In this document: positions 1-12,000 of the stretch, in pieces
How positions within the stretch are numbered: the stretch's first letter is position 1
Layout: every line of letters starts with the position of its first letter
Source of the DNA: Pyrenophora tritici-repentis
Taxonomy: Eukaryota; Ascomycota; Dothideomycetes; Pleosporales; Pleosporaceae
DNA length: 64,000 nucleotides
Reading direction: 5' to 3'
NCBI RefSeq assembly: GCF_003171515.1
Contig: NC_089399.1
Location: 682,001-746,000, forward strand
Position numbers and translations under genes: made by a program
The notes under the pieces: model-generated
What the model saw: the letters and a program-made list of their open reading frames with translations, nothing else
What the model was told of the DNA's origin: nothing
The model's database searches: none

Positions 1-354
1 GCTCAAGCATTATCCAGAGCTGCCGTGAGTGGTTGCTCAGCAGCCAGTTTGCAGGCACAACACGTCTTGGCGGCGTCGAGGCTCCGCCAAATATCCCGGC
101 GCACGGTCCTCGTGGTGAACGAGAACGTGGAGAAAACTCTGGAGGCTATTCCTCGCGAACGACACGCTATCAGTGTGCATGCTTGGCTGTTTTGTTGGTC
201 ATGGAAAGCGCTCCGTGGATGACGTCGTTGGTTTAGCGCAAACGGCTACAATAGCAGCCGCTCAGCTCATTGACACTGAGCCGAGGGCGATTGATCAAAC
301 ACCAGCTTCAGCCACTGACCGCTTGCTGCATACGTATACGTACGCACGTCAAGA
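1..354. other. Upstream region, no gene seen
   Basis: Only short open frames in several overlapping phases are present and none resembles a protein. It should hold the promoter and 5' leader of the antiporter gene that starts at 355. Confidence 0.5.
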
Positions 355-2093
355 ATGTCGTCTTCTGATGCAGCTCCGTTCCTGCAGTACCATGAGCCCG
401 AAAGTAAGCGACCCGCATTCCCCACACCATTGGCATGAAACCAGCCATCATTTTCACTAACCCAGCCAAGTCGTCGACATCCTGATCCTGGTGTCTTTCT
501 TCACCTTCTTATGGATATCTGAATACGTTTCGGCCAAGCTGCTCCGCGCCGGCATCATTGGTCCCGTTGTCGTAGGGATCATCTACGGGGAGCCGTTGGC
601 GAACCTACTGCACCGCGATTGGGCCGGTAAGCATCCTGGACAGCGGGAAAAAACAACCACATGCGACATTTACTGACTCTGCACCCCGGCTACTAGAGAC
701 ATTCTTGTATCTTGGCTATATCGGCCTCGTCTTGATTATCTTTGAAGGCGGCCTGAGTACGCGTCTAGATCTACTCAAGGCCAACTTTACCTTGTCCATC
801 TGTGGAGCGGCAACTGGTGTACTGTGTCCAATCGGTTTCAGCTATCTCTTGTTGTACCTTGGCTTCGGCTATGGCGCTGTCGAGACGTTTATCATCGGCG
901 CCGCGTTGAGTGCAACGAGTCTAGGCACCACCTTTGCCGTTATCGCGGGCGCTTCCAAGGACGTGGATTTGAGTCAAACAAAAGTCGGCGCCGTCCTGGT
1001 CAGCGCCGCGGTTATTGACGATGTCACGGGACTCGTCATGTCGAGCGTCATTCACGACCTGGGAAGTATTGCGGATGGTGGCAATGTCAACCTGGGATGG
1101 CTAATCGGACGACCCATCGTGGCTTCAGCTGCCATGGCCATTCTCACACCCGTTCTCACAAAATGGGTGTTTGCTCCTCTGTTCCGAAGGTACATTGAAA
1201 AGCACTTTCACCGATTCGATCACATATCCAACATCATGCTTATGATTTTTGTCCTGTCCGCCTTCATCTCAATTGCAGCCTACGCAGGGACCTCGATCCT
1301 TTTCGGTGCCTTTCTTGCAGGTGCCTTCCTGACCTACCTCCCTTCTACGCATCCAGAAGGTCCGTTTGTGGTCATGTCACGAGAAGAAGGCGAGCGCTCA
1401 AAAGACAAGTCTCCGACTTTTGTTCACACGTTCGAATGCTACTGTTTAGACGCACAGCAATACGTCCTCGCACCTCTCTTTTTCGCTAGCATAGGCTTCG
1501 CGATCCCCTTTCTGGATCTATGGACTGGAGAAGCTATCTGGAAGGGCGTGGTATACACATTACTCATGCTCGCTGGCAAGGCTATTGTGGGATTATGGAT
1601 TCCACTCTGGGCAACCATCCAGCATGACCCCAAGAAAGCTCGGGAATCTCAGCAAGATTCCGTCGCTGAGAACGGCCAACCCTTGGAGAAAGTGCATTCC
1701 TCACCTTACTCACCCACCCGCAAAGCAGCCCTCCAATCCGCAACATCTCCAGCCATTCTACTCGGCATGGCCATGGTAGCCCGCGGCGAAATCGGCCTCT
1801 TGATTGTAGAAATTGGATACAACAACACGCCCTATGTCACGTCCGAGGGCTTTCTAACCGCCATCTGGGCTATTCTACTAAACACTATTATCGGGCCCGT
1901 ATGTGTCGGACTTGTAATCAAGTACAAGGGTGAGAAGATTGGCAAGGGCCCATGGGGACTTGTCCCGGGTCCTAACCAAGCGATTGAGGAGGAGATGGGG
2001 AGGAGGAGGGAATCGAGAATGGAGGCACAGATGCAGGAAGAAGGTGAAGCCAGGATGGATGCGCACAGGAAGAGTCTAGCAGGGGGGTTGTAA
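355..2093 (+). CDS. Monovalent cation/proton antiporter (CPA family)
   Basis: Multi-pass membrane exchanger moving Na+ or K+ against H+, acting at the plasma or an endomembrane. Three exons are inferred: 355-403, 471-626 and 697-2093. Introns start GTAAGC and end in AAG and TAG, and the frame is continuous across both junctions, giving about 533 residues. The first helix (ILILVSFFTFLWI) and the glycine-rich stretch GPVVVGIIYGEPL lie in exon 2. Exon 3 carries the family motifs IIFEGGLST and VIDDVTGLV, the latter with the paired aspartates of ion-exchange sites, followed by about ten hydrophobic segments. A charged Glu/Arg-rich tail of about 45 residues ends the protein. Family assignment is firm; the ion and compartment are not. 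The protein is shorter than yeast Nha1 and Kha1, as it lacks a long cytosolic tail. Confidence 0.88.
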
Positions 2094-3189
2094 GACGGAC
2101 ATGCAGTGGTGAGGACACAAATGCTGCACACAGAGGTAAAATGCTATAGTATAATGTATGAACATATATGAAGTAGATGATCTGAAACAGCCTATCAAAA
2201 ATGTCATTCCAAGTAGTTCACATGATGGTTTTCTGCGCAGGCTAGACTGTCCGCATAATGTGGAGATCCTCTGCCTTCCTATCTCAGATATTGTAAGTGA
2301 GGGACCTCCACATCGATCCCCGGCTAAAGAATTGCTTGTTTTCTTACACCGGTCCGCCAAAAGCAAGATCCATGTAGTTTCCGGAAAAGGCAAGTAGAGG
2401 TCTAGACTTTGCAGTTGAAACGGCGAGATGACGCAAGAAAAAAAGCCGTTGCATTTGCCACTGCGATATTCCGCATACTAGCGCGACTGTCAGAACGGGC
2501 CATTCTGCTAAAGAATTGACGACATGGCATCGTGTCACTCGAAGACAAAAACTCTAAAGTGTGGAGTATCAAGTGCCATAGCGCAGAGTAACCCCGACAC
2601 CGATCCCGCTGCTAGTAGGTAGCGTAAGAACCCTTATGACATTAGCAACCCACCCATCTATTATCGTCAACATCTTCACAATGTCTCTTGCTTAAACCTC
2701 TAACCCTAGCCTCTCCGAAGATTCAACTCACCAACTTAGTGAAGAGAAACGAACTAACCTATTCCACACAGATAATTCCCAACCATCTCTACCTAACAGC
2801 CCTAGATTAAGATCCTATAAATTATGTTTTCATATTTGTTCGCCCTTAACTGCGGAGGTTTGAGTAAGGCAGGGAGGGTTAAATTGGGGATGCTCAAACG
2901 ACATCTGCCATTTTATCACTAAATACTAAGTTGGACGCAATGGCGTGTTGGACCGCATGCTGGTTGAGCAGACTTTTTCGACACTTGTCCTCGTTGCAAA
3001 ACTCGTCAACGTAGCCCGCTATCGTTATTCGCTCCTGGTGGTTAATGTGGGCAGCAGCTCAGGTGATGGCAAGAGGCATACAGCCAAGCGTACACAGCAG
3101 ATGTACTAACTAAAACTTCACGGACTCTTGTAACAGCCTTTAGTACGATATCAGACATGCATAATCTCAACCCCACGGTTCTAAAGCCA
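2094..3189. other. Intergenic, no gene seen
   Basis: Contains the antiporter 3' flank, then A/T-leaning sequence with frequent stops in all frames. No motif, repeat or RNA gene was recognised. Confidence 0.5.
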
Positions 3190-3860
3190 CGGCGCCGCCT
3201 TCTCGCTCGTCAGCGTCTTGCCGTTCCAAGCGTGCCACATCCACTCATTCTCCTTATTCCATGTGCGGCTTAGACCTGAGCGCTGGCGCTCGGTTTCGAG
3301 CCAGGCTTGTGCAGAAAACCCGGAACTGAGCGGCGAGAGGAGCGAGCCTATGGGCGATGCGAGGGGCGTTGGAAGAGTGGGAGATAGCGGATAAGATCAG
3401 GCGCGCTTCATTGGAGTAGCATCGGGCGAAGGAGTGTCAGCTTTAACAGCGGATTCACTATTTCGGCGGCTTGGAGTAATAAAGTCCTGAAGTCAGTCAC
3501 GGTCGGTCTTGCGCTTCTCAGGAGTCTGCGGACGTTTCCTTGCCGCGGCAGCAGAGAAGAGCGCACAATCGGCGGCGGTAATGAAGCCACGAGCATCTGC
3601 CGGGCAGACGTGAGGACAGCGCAGGGTAATTCTTCGGTCAGTCTTGCACGTAAGAAATGTCAACGCTCACCACCGTAGGGTGCAATTCGCGATTGTGATA
3701 AAGGTGCTCGAGCTCAGGCGAATCCTCTCACAAGTGCGCGACGAGCCGCATGCCGCCGTAGTCGCCAATCGGCCTAGGAACAAAGACGATACGGGCTATC
3801 ACCACGGTATTTACCAGACACGAATACAAGATGGATGCAGCATAAATAAGTCAGATTAGG
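3190..3860 (-). pseudogene. Decayed coding relic, unrecognised
   Basis: Read on the minus strand, several stretches look like protein but are broken by stops and phase changes. From 3860 down, a frame reading IVFVPRPIGDYGGMRLVAHL runs into TGA, resumes, and meets a second TGA that could each have been CGA. A later segment in another phase ends SRTWNKENEWMWHAW and then a stop near 3192. GC content is higher than in the flanks. No intron set restores one frame, although a GTGAGC donor and a CAG acceptor flank about 74 nt near 3600-3675. I do not recognise the family. It could be a RIP-damaged or frameshifted gene, or a misread multi-exon gene. Confidence 0.3.
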
Positions 3861-3962
3861 AACAGCATGACTTGCTGAGCATCAAAGAAGTAACTTAACA
3901 TGCGAGACTAGTAAGATGCGCGAAACAGTAAGCTGTGCACCTCAAAAACCACAATGTTGCCA

Positions 3963-4437
3963 TCAAGACCATGCTTCCGCATAGTGGCATCTAGAATTTG
4001 CATCGAGTTCTGTTTTTTCCTTAGGAAGGTCATAGTTGAATACCGGTATACCGTCAGCGTCGTCTTGGACCCTAGTGTATCCCTCCCTAGCAAATTTTTT
4101 ACAAGATTCAATCCAGTCTTTGCCTTCAATCCAATGGAAAGGTCTACGTTCGCACTAAGAAGGTTAGAAGATACCGTACACATATGAAACTAGTGTAACC
4201 TACACGACCAGTCGCTTTATTGTATCTTCCCTATAGAAATTAGTATGCTAGAATACTTAGAGTTTAGTAGATACTTACATGTTTCGCGAAATCCAAGGTG
4301 CAGGCGTTGTACGTCAACTCCCAATTGTATTCATAGACGCCAAATATGTTCTGACGATGACAGTCGCATTCTTGGTAATTGTCCGCGACAACGACAGGCA
4401 GGATAAACGGTATAGCGAAAACAAAAAAACGCATCAT
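3963..4437 (-). CDS. Small secreted cysteine-containing protein (effector-like)
   Basis: Three exons are inferred: 4437-4279, 4230-4204 and 4154-3963. The introns are 48 and 49 nt. The first begins GTAAGT and ends TACTAAT...CTATAG; the second ends TTCTAACCTTCTTAG. Both are phase 0, giving 125 residues. Residues 1-18 form a signal peptide (a Phe/Val/Pro-rich core ending VVVA). The mature part has six cysteines at about 24, 26, 46, 63, 80 and 118 and aromatic clusters such as FHWIEGKDWIESC. No known domain is recognised. Small size, a signal peptide, even Cys count and an isolated position fit a candidate apoplastic effector; this is inference. The other minus-strand frame over exon 3 gives an unrelated 91-residue frame that I reject, because it lacks a signal peptide and ignores the good splice sites. 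Confidence 0.7.
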
Positions 4438-5907
4438 AGTGGGATAGTTTCGTAAATAAACTTTCTAAGATAGTCTGTAGTGTAGCAGAGTAACGGAGAA
4501 AGTCTATCTCTTTATATTATGTTCTCTGGTACATATCTACGAGAGAATACTGATAAGCATGAAATTTCTTCGAATGTCTCGGGCCGGATCTGATGTTGGA
4601 TCGAAGCCATCTAGACGAACCACGTACGTGTAGCCTAAGAACTTTATCTTGGCGCCGGGATGTAGGTTACATACCTCTTAACTATGACTGGTTTGGAGTT
4701 CGGTTGTAAGCTGACACACCACGAGGTCAGTGACATAATTCTAACCCGATATCTATACAATCTACCGGGAAACGTCAGCGACCACCCCCATAAGCCTAAA
4801 ACGTCGATACCGCCGGCGACTATTTCGCCATTGTATCAGTATGAGAGCTACATTAAAAACGGGTGTATCGTAAATCTTGGCTGCTAACAAAAACTTCGTC
4901 CAATCTCTGGCTCCAGGTATCATCAAAACTGCCCAAAAACGCCTATTTCTCTATGTCCAGGGCCTCCAAACGGGCCGTTTTCGGCTTATGGGGCTGTTCG
5001 TCAACTTCTCCCCAATCTACCCTGTAAGCTGGACCAACCCAAATCGATCCGACCTGGACCAACCCTAAACCATCGATAGCGTGTAAAAGCTGGGTTGGGT
5101 GGTGCCGGAGCCTTGGTATCTTACAAAAATCTCGGGAGGTGCTGTGGCACCGGGATCGCAGGGCTATAAGATCGCTCGCCATGATGTTTGTTGTAGAGCA
5201 GTAGAACTTTAGGTATCTTCAGCTCTAAAGATATATTCCCTAGTAACTCGTCAGTAGTAACAATAGTACTAACTATACACTTTGACAAGAAACTTTGTAT
5301 ACCTAAGCACTGCTCACACATTCCCCGCATCTTCTCTCTATATCCCGAAACTATATCTACCTCACATAGTTACACTGGGTTTCGCTGTCCCAACACTGCA
5401 TTAGTTCTCTAGATACACCGCATCTTAGCAGCCGTTAATCTAACAACGCTACCTGCAACCCCCTACATACTGCAACACAAGCTATAAACGATATTTTATG
5501 AAAGAATACATATAGGAGAAGTTACGTGCATCGTTTGATGACAAGAAAGAGCAATTGAAGAAAGAAAGGGGAGGTATCATAGCACAGGTCCGTTATAGCC
5601 CGTGTGGTAAGTACGGTATTAGTGGTTCTATGCGAGATTTCGACAGGTTGATTTGGGTATATCACCAATAGAGGACACACGCACCCTTGTCACGTGACTA
5701 CAGAGCGCATCAAGATACATCATGTACGATCGACGGTACGACGAGCAGGGAAATTGGGTGGTGCATGACGCTGTAATTGTGGTATTGGGGTCTTGTGGAA
5801 ACTTTTGTACATATATACACATGTTATACACATGGATGATCGTCTCCGCCGGTATAAGCTAGTATACTTCCCCAGCCATGGAATTCACGATAGTCTTGCC
5901 ATCCAAC
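4438..5907. other. Intergenic, no gene seen
   Basis: Holds the promoter of the secreted protein gene and then A/T-rich sequence with stops in all frames. Around 5030-5100 there is a short imperfect repeat of GGACCAACCC. Nothing else is supported. Confidence 0.5.
4510..4520 (-). promoter_or_regulatory. Putative TATA box of the secreted protein gene
   Basis: ATAATATAAAG on the minus strand, about 75 nt upstream of the start codon at 4437. Confidence 0.35.
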
Positions 5908-6843
5908 TTAATCCTCAGCAATGAGTCGATCAAGAGCTGCAAAAAAGTCAGTACCAACACACACATCTCACCACAACGAGTAAAGCAACATACCTTTCCC
6001 ATCCTCCAACAACCACCCAGAACAATCAATCTTCCACTCATCCCCCTGTACCTTCACCTTGGCAATCCCAAACCGCAAAACCGCAAACTTGAACCTCAAA
6101 AAGAAATTCGTCCACTTCTGATGCACCCACCTGGCTGATCCCTCCCACACCCTGCCCAAAACACCATATCCCTCCAAATCCTCCCACACTTGCTGCCGTC
6201 GAAACCGCTCTGCCTCTAGCAGCTCCCTCACCATCGGCTCCGTCTTCTCGCTAATCGTCGCACCGCCAATGTTAGAGTAGATGACACGTTCCGTAGACCA
6301 CGGGGCGGCTTTAGCCGCCATACGCAACTGCACGGGACCACCGCCCTGGAGACCAGGAACAACTTCAAGTAAGCGTATACGGTTGGTAGGTGCGGTGCAG
6401 ATGTAACAGCCTATTGCGATGAAAGCGGCGCCGACGACGACGTAGGTTGGACGCACGAAGAAGGGGAGGCCCGTGTCTTTGATGTCATCGTTGAATTTGA
6501 TGGAGAAGGCGCCTACGCCGATCCAGAGTAACCCAGTGCCATAGACTTTGGTGTAGTACCATTTGTTTTGCGGGGCGCGGTAGAGGAGCACAGGTTGTCG
6601 GGTTTGCGTAACTTGGCGGAGGACAGGGTCGTTGGAGAGGAAGGTGGAGCGCACAGGTTGGACGCTGGGCTTGACCGTTATGGCGTACCGGCGAAGGGTT
6701 GTGGTGGAGGTGCGGGTTGTGGTGAGGCGGGTGGGAGTGGGTGTGAAGATGGTGTCTCGTGCTCCGAAGAGGGCGGCGCGGAGGGAGGAGGGGAGGCGGA
6801 ACGTCATTGGGTTGTTGAAGCCGCCTCGGGAGAAGGCTGGCAT
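5908..6843 (-). CDS. Mitochondrial membrane protein, TMEM223-like
   Basis: Two exons: 6843-5994 and 5936-5908, with a 57-nt intron (GTATGT to TTTTTTGCAG). The frame closes cleanly and replaces an artefactual read-through tail, giving 292 residues. The N-terminus is rich in Arg, Thr and Ser with almost no acid residues, as in a mitochondrial presequence. A core with VLLYRAPQNKWYYTKVYG is followed by two hydrophobic segments (about 108-124 and 138-157), the hairpin arrangement of TMEM223/TMEM186-type inner-membrane proteins. The soluble C-terminal half contains a WEDLEGYG stretch. Human TMEM223 is linked to cytochrome oxidase assembly; transfer of that role is inference. It shares a short divergent promoter with the protein X gene. 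Confidence 0.6.
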
Positions 6844-7103
6844 ATTTGGAAGTTGTTGCTATGGGTAGGAGGACATTACTCGGCAATCAATTGTGCCGAT
6901 TAGATCAATCTATCCCGTTTTCCTGTCGTGAGTCGAGGTCCGACATTTTCCATGTTCGCAACTAAAAAAGAGTGGGCCAAGCGCGACCAACATCCACCTC
7001 CGAAGCTGATTCCCGCCCGCCCAACATTTCCGACCTGAACTTCGTTTCCCTCTCCCACGACAGTTCGCTGCGCAATTGCCGTCCACCGGTCAATTCTTAT
7101 CTG
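6844..7103. promoter_or_regulatory. Divergent promoter between two mitochondrial genes
   Basis: Only 260 bp separate the start codons of the TMEM223-like gene (minus) and the protein X gene (plus), so both promoters and 5' leaders must lie here. No clear TATA box is visible. Confidence 0.5.
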
Positions 7104-8502
7104 ATGGCTTCAATCGCGGCGGTATATAGGGTTTCGGCTAGGGCTGCCTCGCAGCAGCTGCGCAGCCATGGCGCTCGGAGAGGTAAAGAAACAGCGCTTC
7201 ACAATACCCACGGGATGTATGGCTGATAACAATGCACAGGACTTCACTCGAGTCAGGCAGCGCTGGCTGCCCAGAGCTTCAACATGCCTGCGCTTTCCCC
7301 CACCATGACCGAGGGCAACATTGCGACTTGGAAGATCAAGGAGGGCGATTCCTTCTCCGCCGGCGATGTGCTACTCGAGATTGAAACGGACAAGGCACAG
7401 ATGGACGTTGAGGCCCAGGATGACGGTGTCCTGGCAAAGATTACAGTATGTGCATTGATTCCGTATACACATGGCATGGCTAATCAAGGTGGTGTAGGTG
7501 GGAGATGGTTCAAAAGCAGTCCAAGTCGGTACACGGATAGCAGTGACAGCCGAACCAGGCGACGACCTCAGTACTCTAGAAATCCCTGCCGAAGAGACCA
7601 CCCCCTCGCCCAAGAAAGAGGCCTCTGCGCCCAAGGAATCCGCCCCCATACCAAAAGAAGAACGCACCTCCGCACCACCACCAGCTCAAAAGTCCACGTC
7701 CAGCAGCGGCAAAGCAACAAAACAAACCTACCCCCTCTACCCCTCCGTCCAACACCTCCTCAACATCAACAACCTCCCCGCATCCGAAGCCGACAAAATC
7801 CCCGCCACCGGCCCCAACGGCCGCCTCCTCAAAGGCGATGTCCTCGCCTACGTCGGGAAAATCGACAATGCGTACCCATCCGAACTAGCCACCCGCTTCA
7901 GCAAACTCTCCCACCTCGACCTCTCAAACATCAAGCCCATGGCCAAAAAGGCAGACGCGCCCAAGAAGGCTGCTGCTACAAAGGATACCCCAGTTGTGGA
8001 GGAGGCACCCGTTGAAGTGGCACTCCCCGTCTCACTAACTGCAGTCATGGAATGTCAGAAACGCGTCAAAGATTCCATTGGTGTATTCCTGCCCCTTTCC
8101 ACCTTTGTCGCTCGCGCAACTGAGCTGGCGAATGAGAGTTTACCCCGTTCTAAACTCGCCAAACCCTCGGCTGATGAGCTGTTTAACGCCGTGTTGGGGT
8201 TGGATAAGGTGGCGGCCAAGTCCTCGCATGGCACTTTCGTTCCGTCTGTTCGGTCGTTTGCTCCTGCGCTCCCGGCGACGGCTGCGAGGAAGACGGCGGC
8301 AAAGAAATCTGATATTTTGGATTTGCTGGCGGGCAAGAAGACGGCGGCGAAACGTACGAGTCCTATGGCACGTGGTGCTACAGACGGCCCGTTGAATGTA
8401 TTTAGTGTGACTGTTCCCAAGGGGGATGAGCGGAGGGGACGCGTGTTTTTGGAGAGGGTGAAGAGTGTCCTTGAGGCTGAGCCAGGGCGGTTGGTTGTGT
8501 AG
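7104..8502 (+). CDS. PDX1: Pyruvate dehydrogenase complex protein X (E3-binding protein)
   Basis: Anchors dihydrolipoamide dehydrogenase (E3) to the E2 core of the mitochondrial pyruvate dehydrogenase complex. Exons are 7104-7182, 7240-7445 and 7498-8502; the introns start GTAAAG and GTATGT and end CACAG and TGTAG. The product has 429 residues. Residues 1-40 form an Arg/Ser/Ala-rich mitochondrial presequence. A lipoyl domain follows, starting [21 protein letters not shown], with the lipoylated lysine in EIETDKAQ at about residue 78. A Pro/Ala/Lys linker leads to a peripheral subunit-binding domain (about 178-215, [20 protein letters not shown]). The C-terminal part is short and lacks the HxxxDG catalytic motif of E2 acetyltransferases, which separates protein X from E2. 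A lysine/alanine-rich low-complexity tract occupies the C-terminal third. Confidence 0.88.
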
Positions 8503-9055
8503 GTAGGCTTCTTTTGTATGATGGATGGGTTATGTAACTCATGTCTGTGTTTTTGCTGTATTTGTATGAATGATATGGTATAGTTAGAATATAGATACAC
8601 TTGATGAAATCGGCCATGTGTGGAAAGGTGTCTCTTCTTCATCTTTACATTCTCTGTTTTGCTGTTACTGTGCTTTCGTCTCGATGTGTCAGTACACATC
8701 GTTTAACGTGGATAACACGGAAAGAGTTGTGTGTTGTGTGTTTCATGTACTTCATATATGACCAACAACAATACGGAAGTATCTATCCACGTATCTCTTA
8801 AAAATTGAGATAGAGATCCGAGGGTAAAAAAGAGAACAAACGCCACTTATGCAACAGAAAAAACAGCAGGGTAAAGAAAGAGAAGAATAGAAAGAAAAGG
8901 TACCCATATATGCACCCACCAACCCCCCACAATCCAAATTCAAAGTTCCCAGACCCAGAAGAAACCCTCCAAGGACGTGAAATGTATAATTCTCCCCGCC
9001 CGCCCCCACCGTTCTCTCAACGGTGAATCACCCTCGCCCAAGACTGCACATCATC
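8503..9055. other. Convergent 3' intergenic region
   Basis: Lies between the 3' ends of the protein X gene and the ABC transporter gene. It is T-rich and then A-rich; no coding or RNA feature is recognised. Confidence 0.5.
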
Positions 9056-12000
9056 TTACCTCTTCTCCACAAGCAACAAATGCATAGCCGCATACGCCAA
9101 GACGACAAACGCGGCGCCGAAAACGCCCAAGCCAATACAATCGCCCCAAAGGGCCTGAGTATCAAAGCCAAAAGAGCTCAGGATAGCCGAGCCAGGGACT
9201 TCGATATCAAGGCCGTATTTATGGTCGATGAGGCTGAGATATTTGACTTCGTTTACAATGAGGCCTTCAAAGGCGTAATGGAAGATTGAGAGCTGTGGTT
9301 GGATATGTTAATCATGTGCTGTGTTTTACATGCAAGGTCAGGGAAAACATACCGATTGCAACCACTTCGCGACGCCCGGAATACTCTCCTTGTTCAAGAA
9401 GAAGCCGGAAAAGAGTAAACTAAATAACATAACCAGGACACCGATGAGATTCGCAACCCCAGAGTTGCGGAACACAATGCCGATGAAGAGGAAAATAGCC
9501 GCGGCGGCAAGGTTAAAAAGCACCAGGAAGAGAGTAAATTTCAAAAAGTTTGGCCACGCTGGAATAAGACCCGTCATGGGGTACACAATGATACCGAGGA
9601 TGATCGGGGGCAGGAGACGCAGGGGGATGATGTCGAAGATGACTTTAGCGGCAAAGTAGGCGGGAGGCGAGTAATATCCCTTTGCGCGTTCGCGAGTGAA
9701 GAGGAGACGTTCCGGGGCGAAGACGGTGAGGATGGTTAGACTGCTGAAGCCGAAGAGAGACAGGACAAAGAGGAAGAGACCGAGGCGGTTTTGGAACCCT
9801 TTGATGTCGTCGGTGAGGCCGTAGAAGAGGAAGCCGAGGAAGACGGCAAGGACGATGGCGATGGCGTAGTGGGTTAGCATGAGCATTGGGTTACGGTAGA
9901 GGTTGCGCCAGGTACGGAGGGATAGAATCTTGAATTGGCCCAAGAGACCGACCTTTCGGAATCCCTTGAGTTTGCCGGCTGCTACGAAACCGTTTAGCTC
10001 CTGGTTTCCGTTGTGGCCGTTTGCGTGGTTTGCGCTTGCAACCGAGCTGGCAATGTCTTCGCGAATGCGGGCCGAGATGTCGGAAGAGATGTAGGCGTTA
10101 ATGAGAAGGTCGAGGTTAGTTCCAGTTGCGCCGTTGGCAGGCGGAGGAAGCTCATCGGGGTCTTCGAGGATTTGAGGAGGCACACCACCTTGTTGACGAG
10201 TAAGCTTGAGCCACTGAGCTTTGATAGCACCGCGACGGTCATACGGCTCTTCGTCGGTTTTGGGTGACATGGAACCGTCGTTAACAGGAGCATTCTTCTT
10301 TCTTGTAAATAGCTCGCGTTCTTGTTGCTGCTTGATAGAGGTCCTCCTCTTGCCCTTTGGTCGAAGTATGCTGGAATTGCTAGGACTGCCGGCAATGTCG
10401 CGTTCGAGCTCCGAGGTGTTGATGCTAGGGATAGATTTAACGGCGATTGCACTGCTTGCGCTCGTGGTAAGCCCGTCTCGGTTGAGATCACGGTTCAGAT
10501 CGCGGTTGAAGAGCGAGCTGTCCTCATCAATAGGTTGGCGTGCTGTGCTTGCGTGCATGGTAAGATCCACAATGTAATCTGCAATGTTGAAACCAGGTGG
10601 GCAGGTGTAACCAAGCTCGTCGAAGTATGCCTGACAGCTGTCGAAAGGCCCGGAGTAAACAGTCCTACCCTTGGCGAGAAGAATGAGCTGGTCGAAGAGG
10701 GCTACGATGTTGGAGCGCGGCTGATGGATGGTGAAGACGACGGTACGGTTGTAGTTCTTGACGAGATTGACCAGACATTCAACGACGTTGAAAGCGTTGT
10801 AGGCGTCCAGTCCGCTGGTTGGCTCATCGAGGAAGAGGATGCTAGGTGATGTAACAAGCTCACAGGCGATACCCACACGACGCTTCTCACCGCCAGAAAT
10901 ACCACGGCCGCTTTCTTCGGAACCGATCTTTTGGTGGCGAATGTGGTAGATGCCGAGTTGACGTTCAACATCTTCAACTTTTTGTTCCTTTGAGCTGCGG
11001 CTCATCTCCTTGGGTAGACGTAGCAAGGCCGAATCGAGAATAGTCTCATGGACAGTCAAGGTGGGTAGGAGGGTATCCTCCTGGTCGACGAATCCGATAA
11101 CACTCCTGAACTCGTCATCGCGTACCTTTTCTCCATTGACGTAAAAGTCGCCGCTATCAACTCCAATCTTCTTCTTGCGGGCCAATATGTCCAAAAAGGT
11201 CGTTTTACCAGCACCGGAAGCTCCCATGATAGCCAGAAGCTCACCAGGATGCACTGCGCCTGAGATGCCGGAGAGGATCTGCTTTCCATTAAGGTTGTAT
11301 GCAACATTTTCAAACAAGAAAGCGGCTGGTTTGTGGTCTGCGAGCAGTTTCGCGTCCTCATCCTCCTCGTCATCAGAAAGATGGATGGGTCCGTATCGCC
11401 TGCTTTCAGCACGATGAGTGAGGTACCACACAGCAAGGATGACTGCTACAATGAATAGCGCACAGCCAGCAATGACGCCTGCAATCAAAGGTGTGTTGAT
11501 CTTCTTGATGGGCCTTTCGTAGCCAGGTACCTCGGTATGGTACAAGCACTCGCCAGTGTCGCACTGCAGGAAGATGCTTTCATCACCAAAGATGCTAGAG
11601 ATCAGGTCGTTCATGGCAGGCTCGGAGAAGATGCTTCCACTCTCCTTTTTGTTGGTAGCCGAAATGCCTCTGAACTCGGCAGGACCCTTGATGGACTCCT
11701 TGAGGAAGTCTCCAATATCGACAGACCCATCTTCTCCACACAGCATCCTGTCAGGGACACATTCGCACTTTATGTTCTCGCATCGGTATTTCGTAACGTT
11801 GCGGTCGGACTCGGCAGTGAAGTGGGAGGAGCACGTGTCGAGGGCGCAGTAGAAGGATTCCCTTTGATCGACCCAGACTGCGACTGTTAGCTATAACGTG
11901 GTAGCGATAGGGAAGGCTTACACTGAAAGTTGCACTCTTCGCTCTCAGCATTGCAAGAAAAGGTCGCCTGCGGCTTCTTGTCTTTGAGAGTGTCGAGAAT

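Noticed and set aside
3908..4183. 91-codon minus-strand frame over the secreted protein gene
   Set aside because: It overlaps exon 3 in another phase and lacks the signal peptide; the spliced model with two good introns is better supported.
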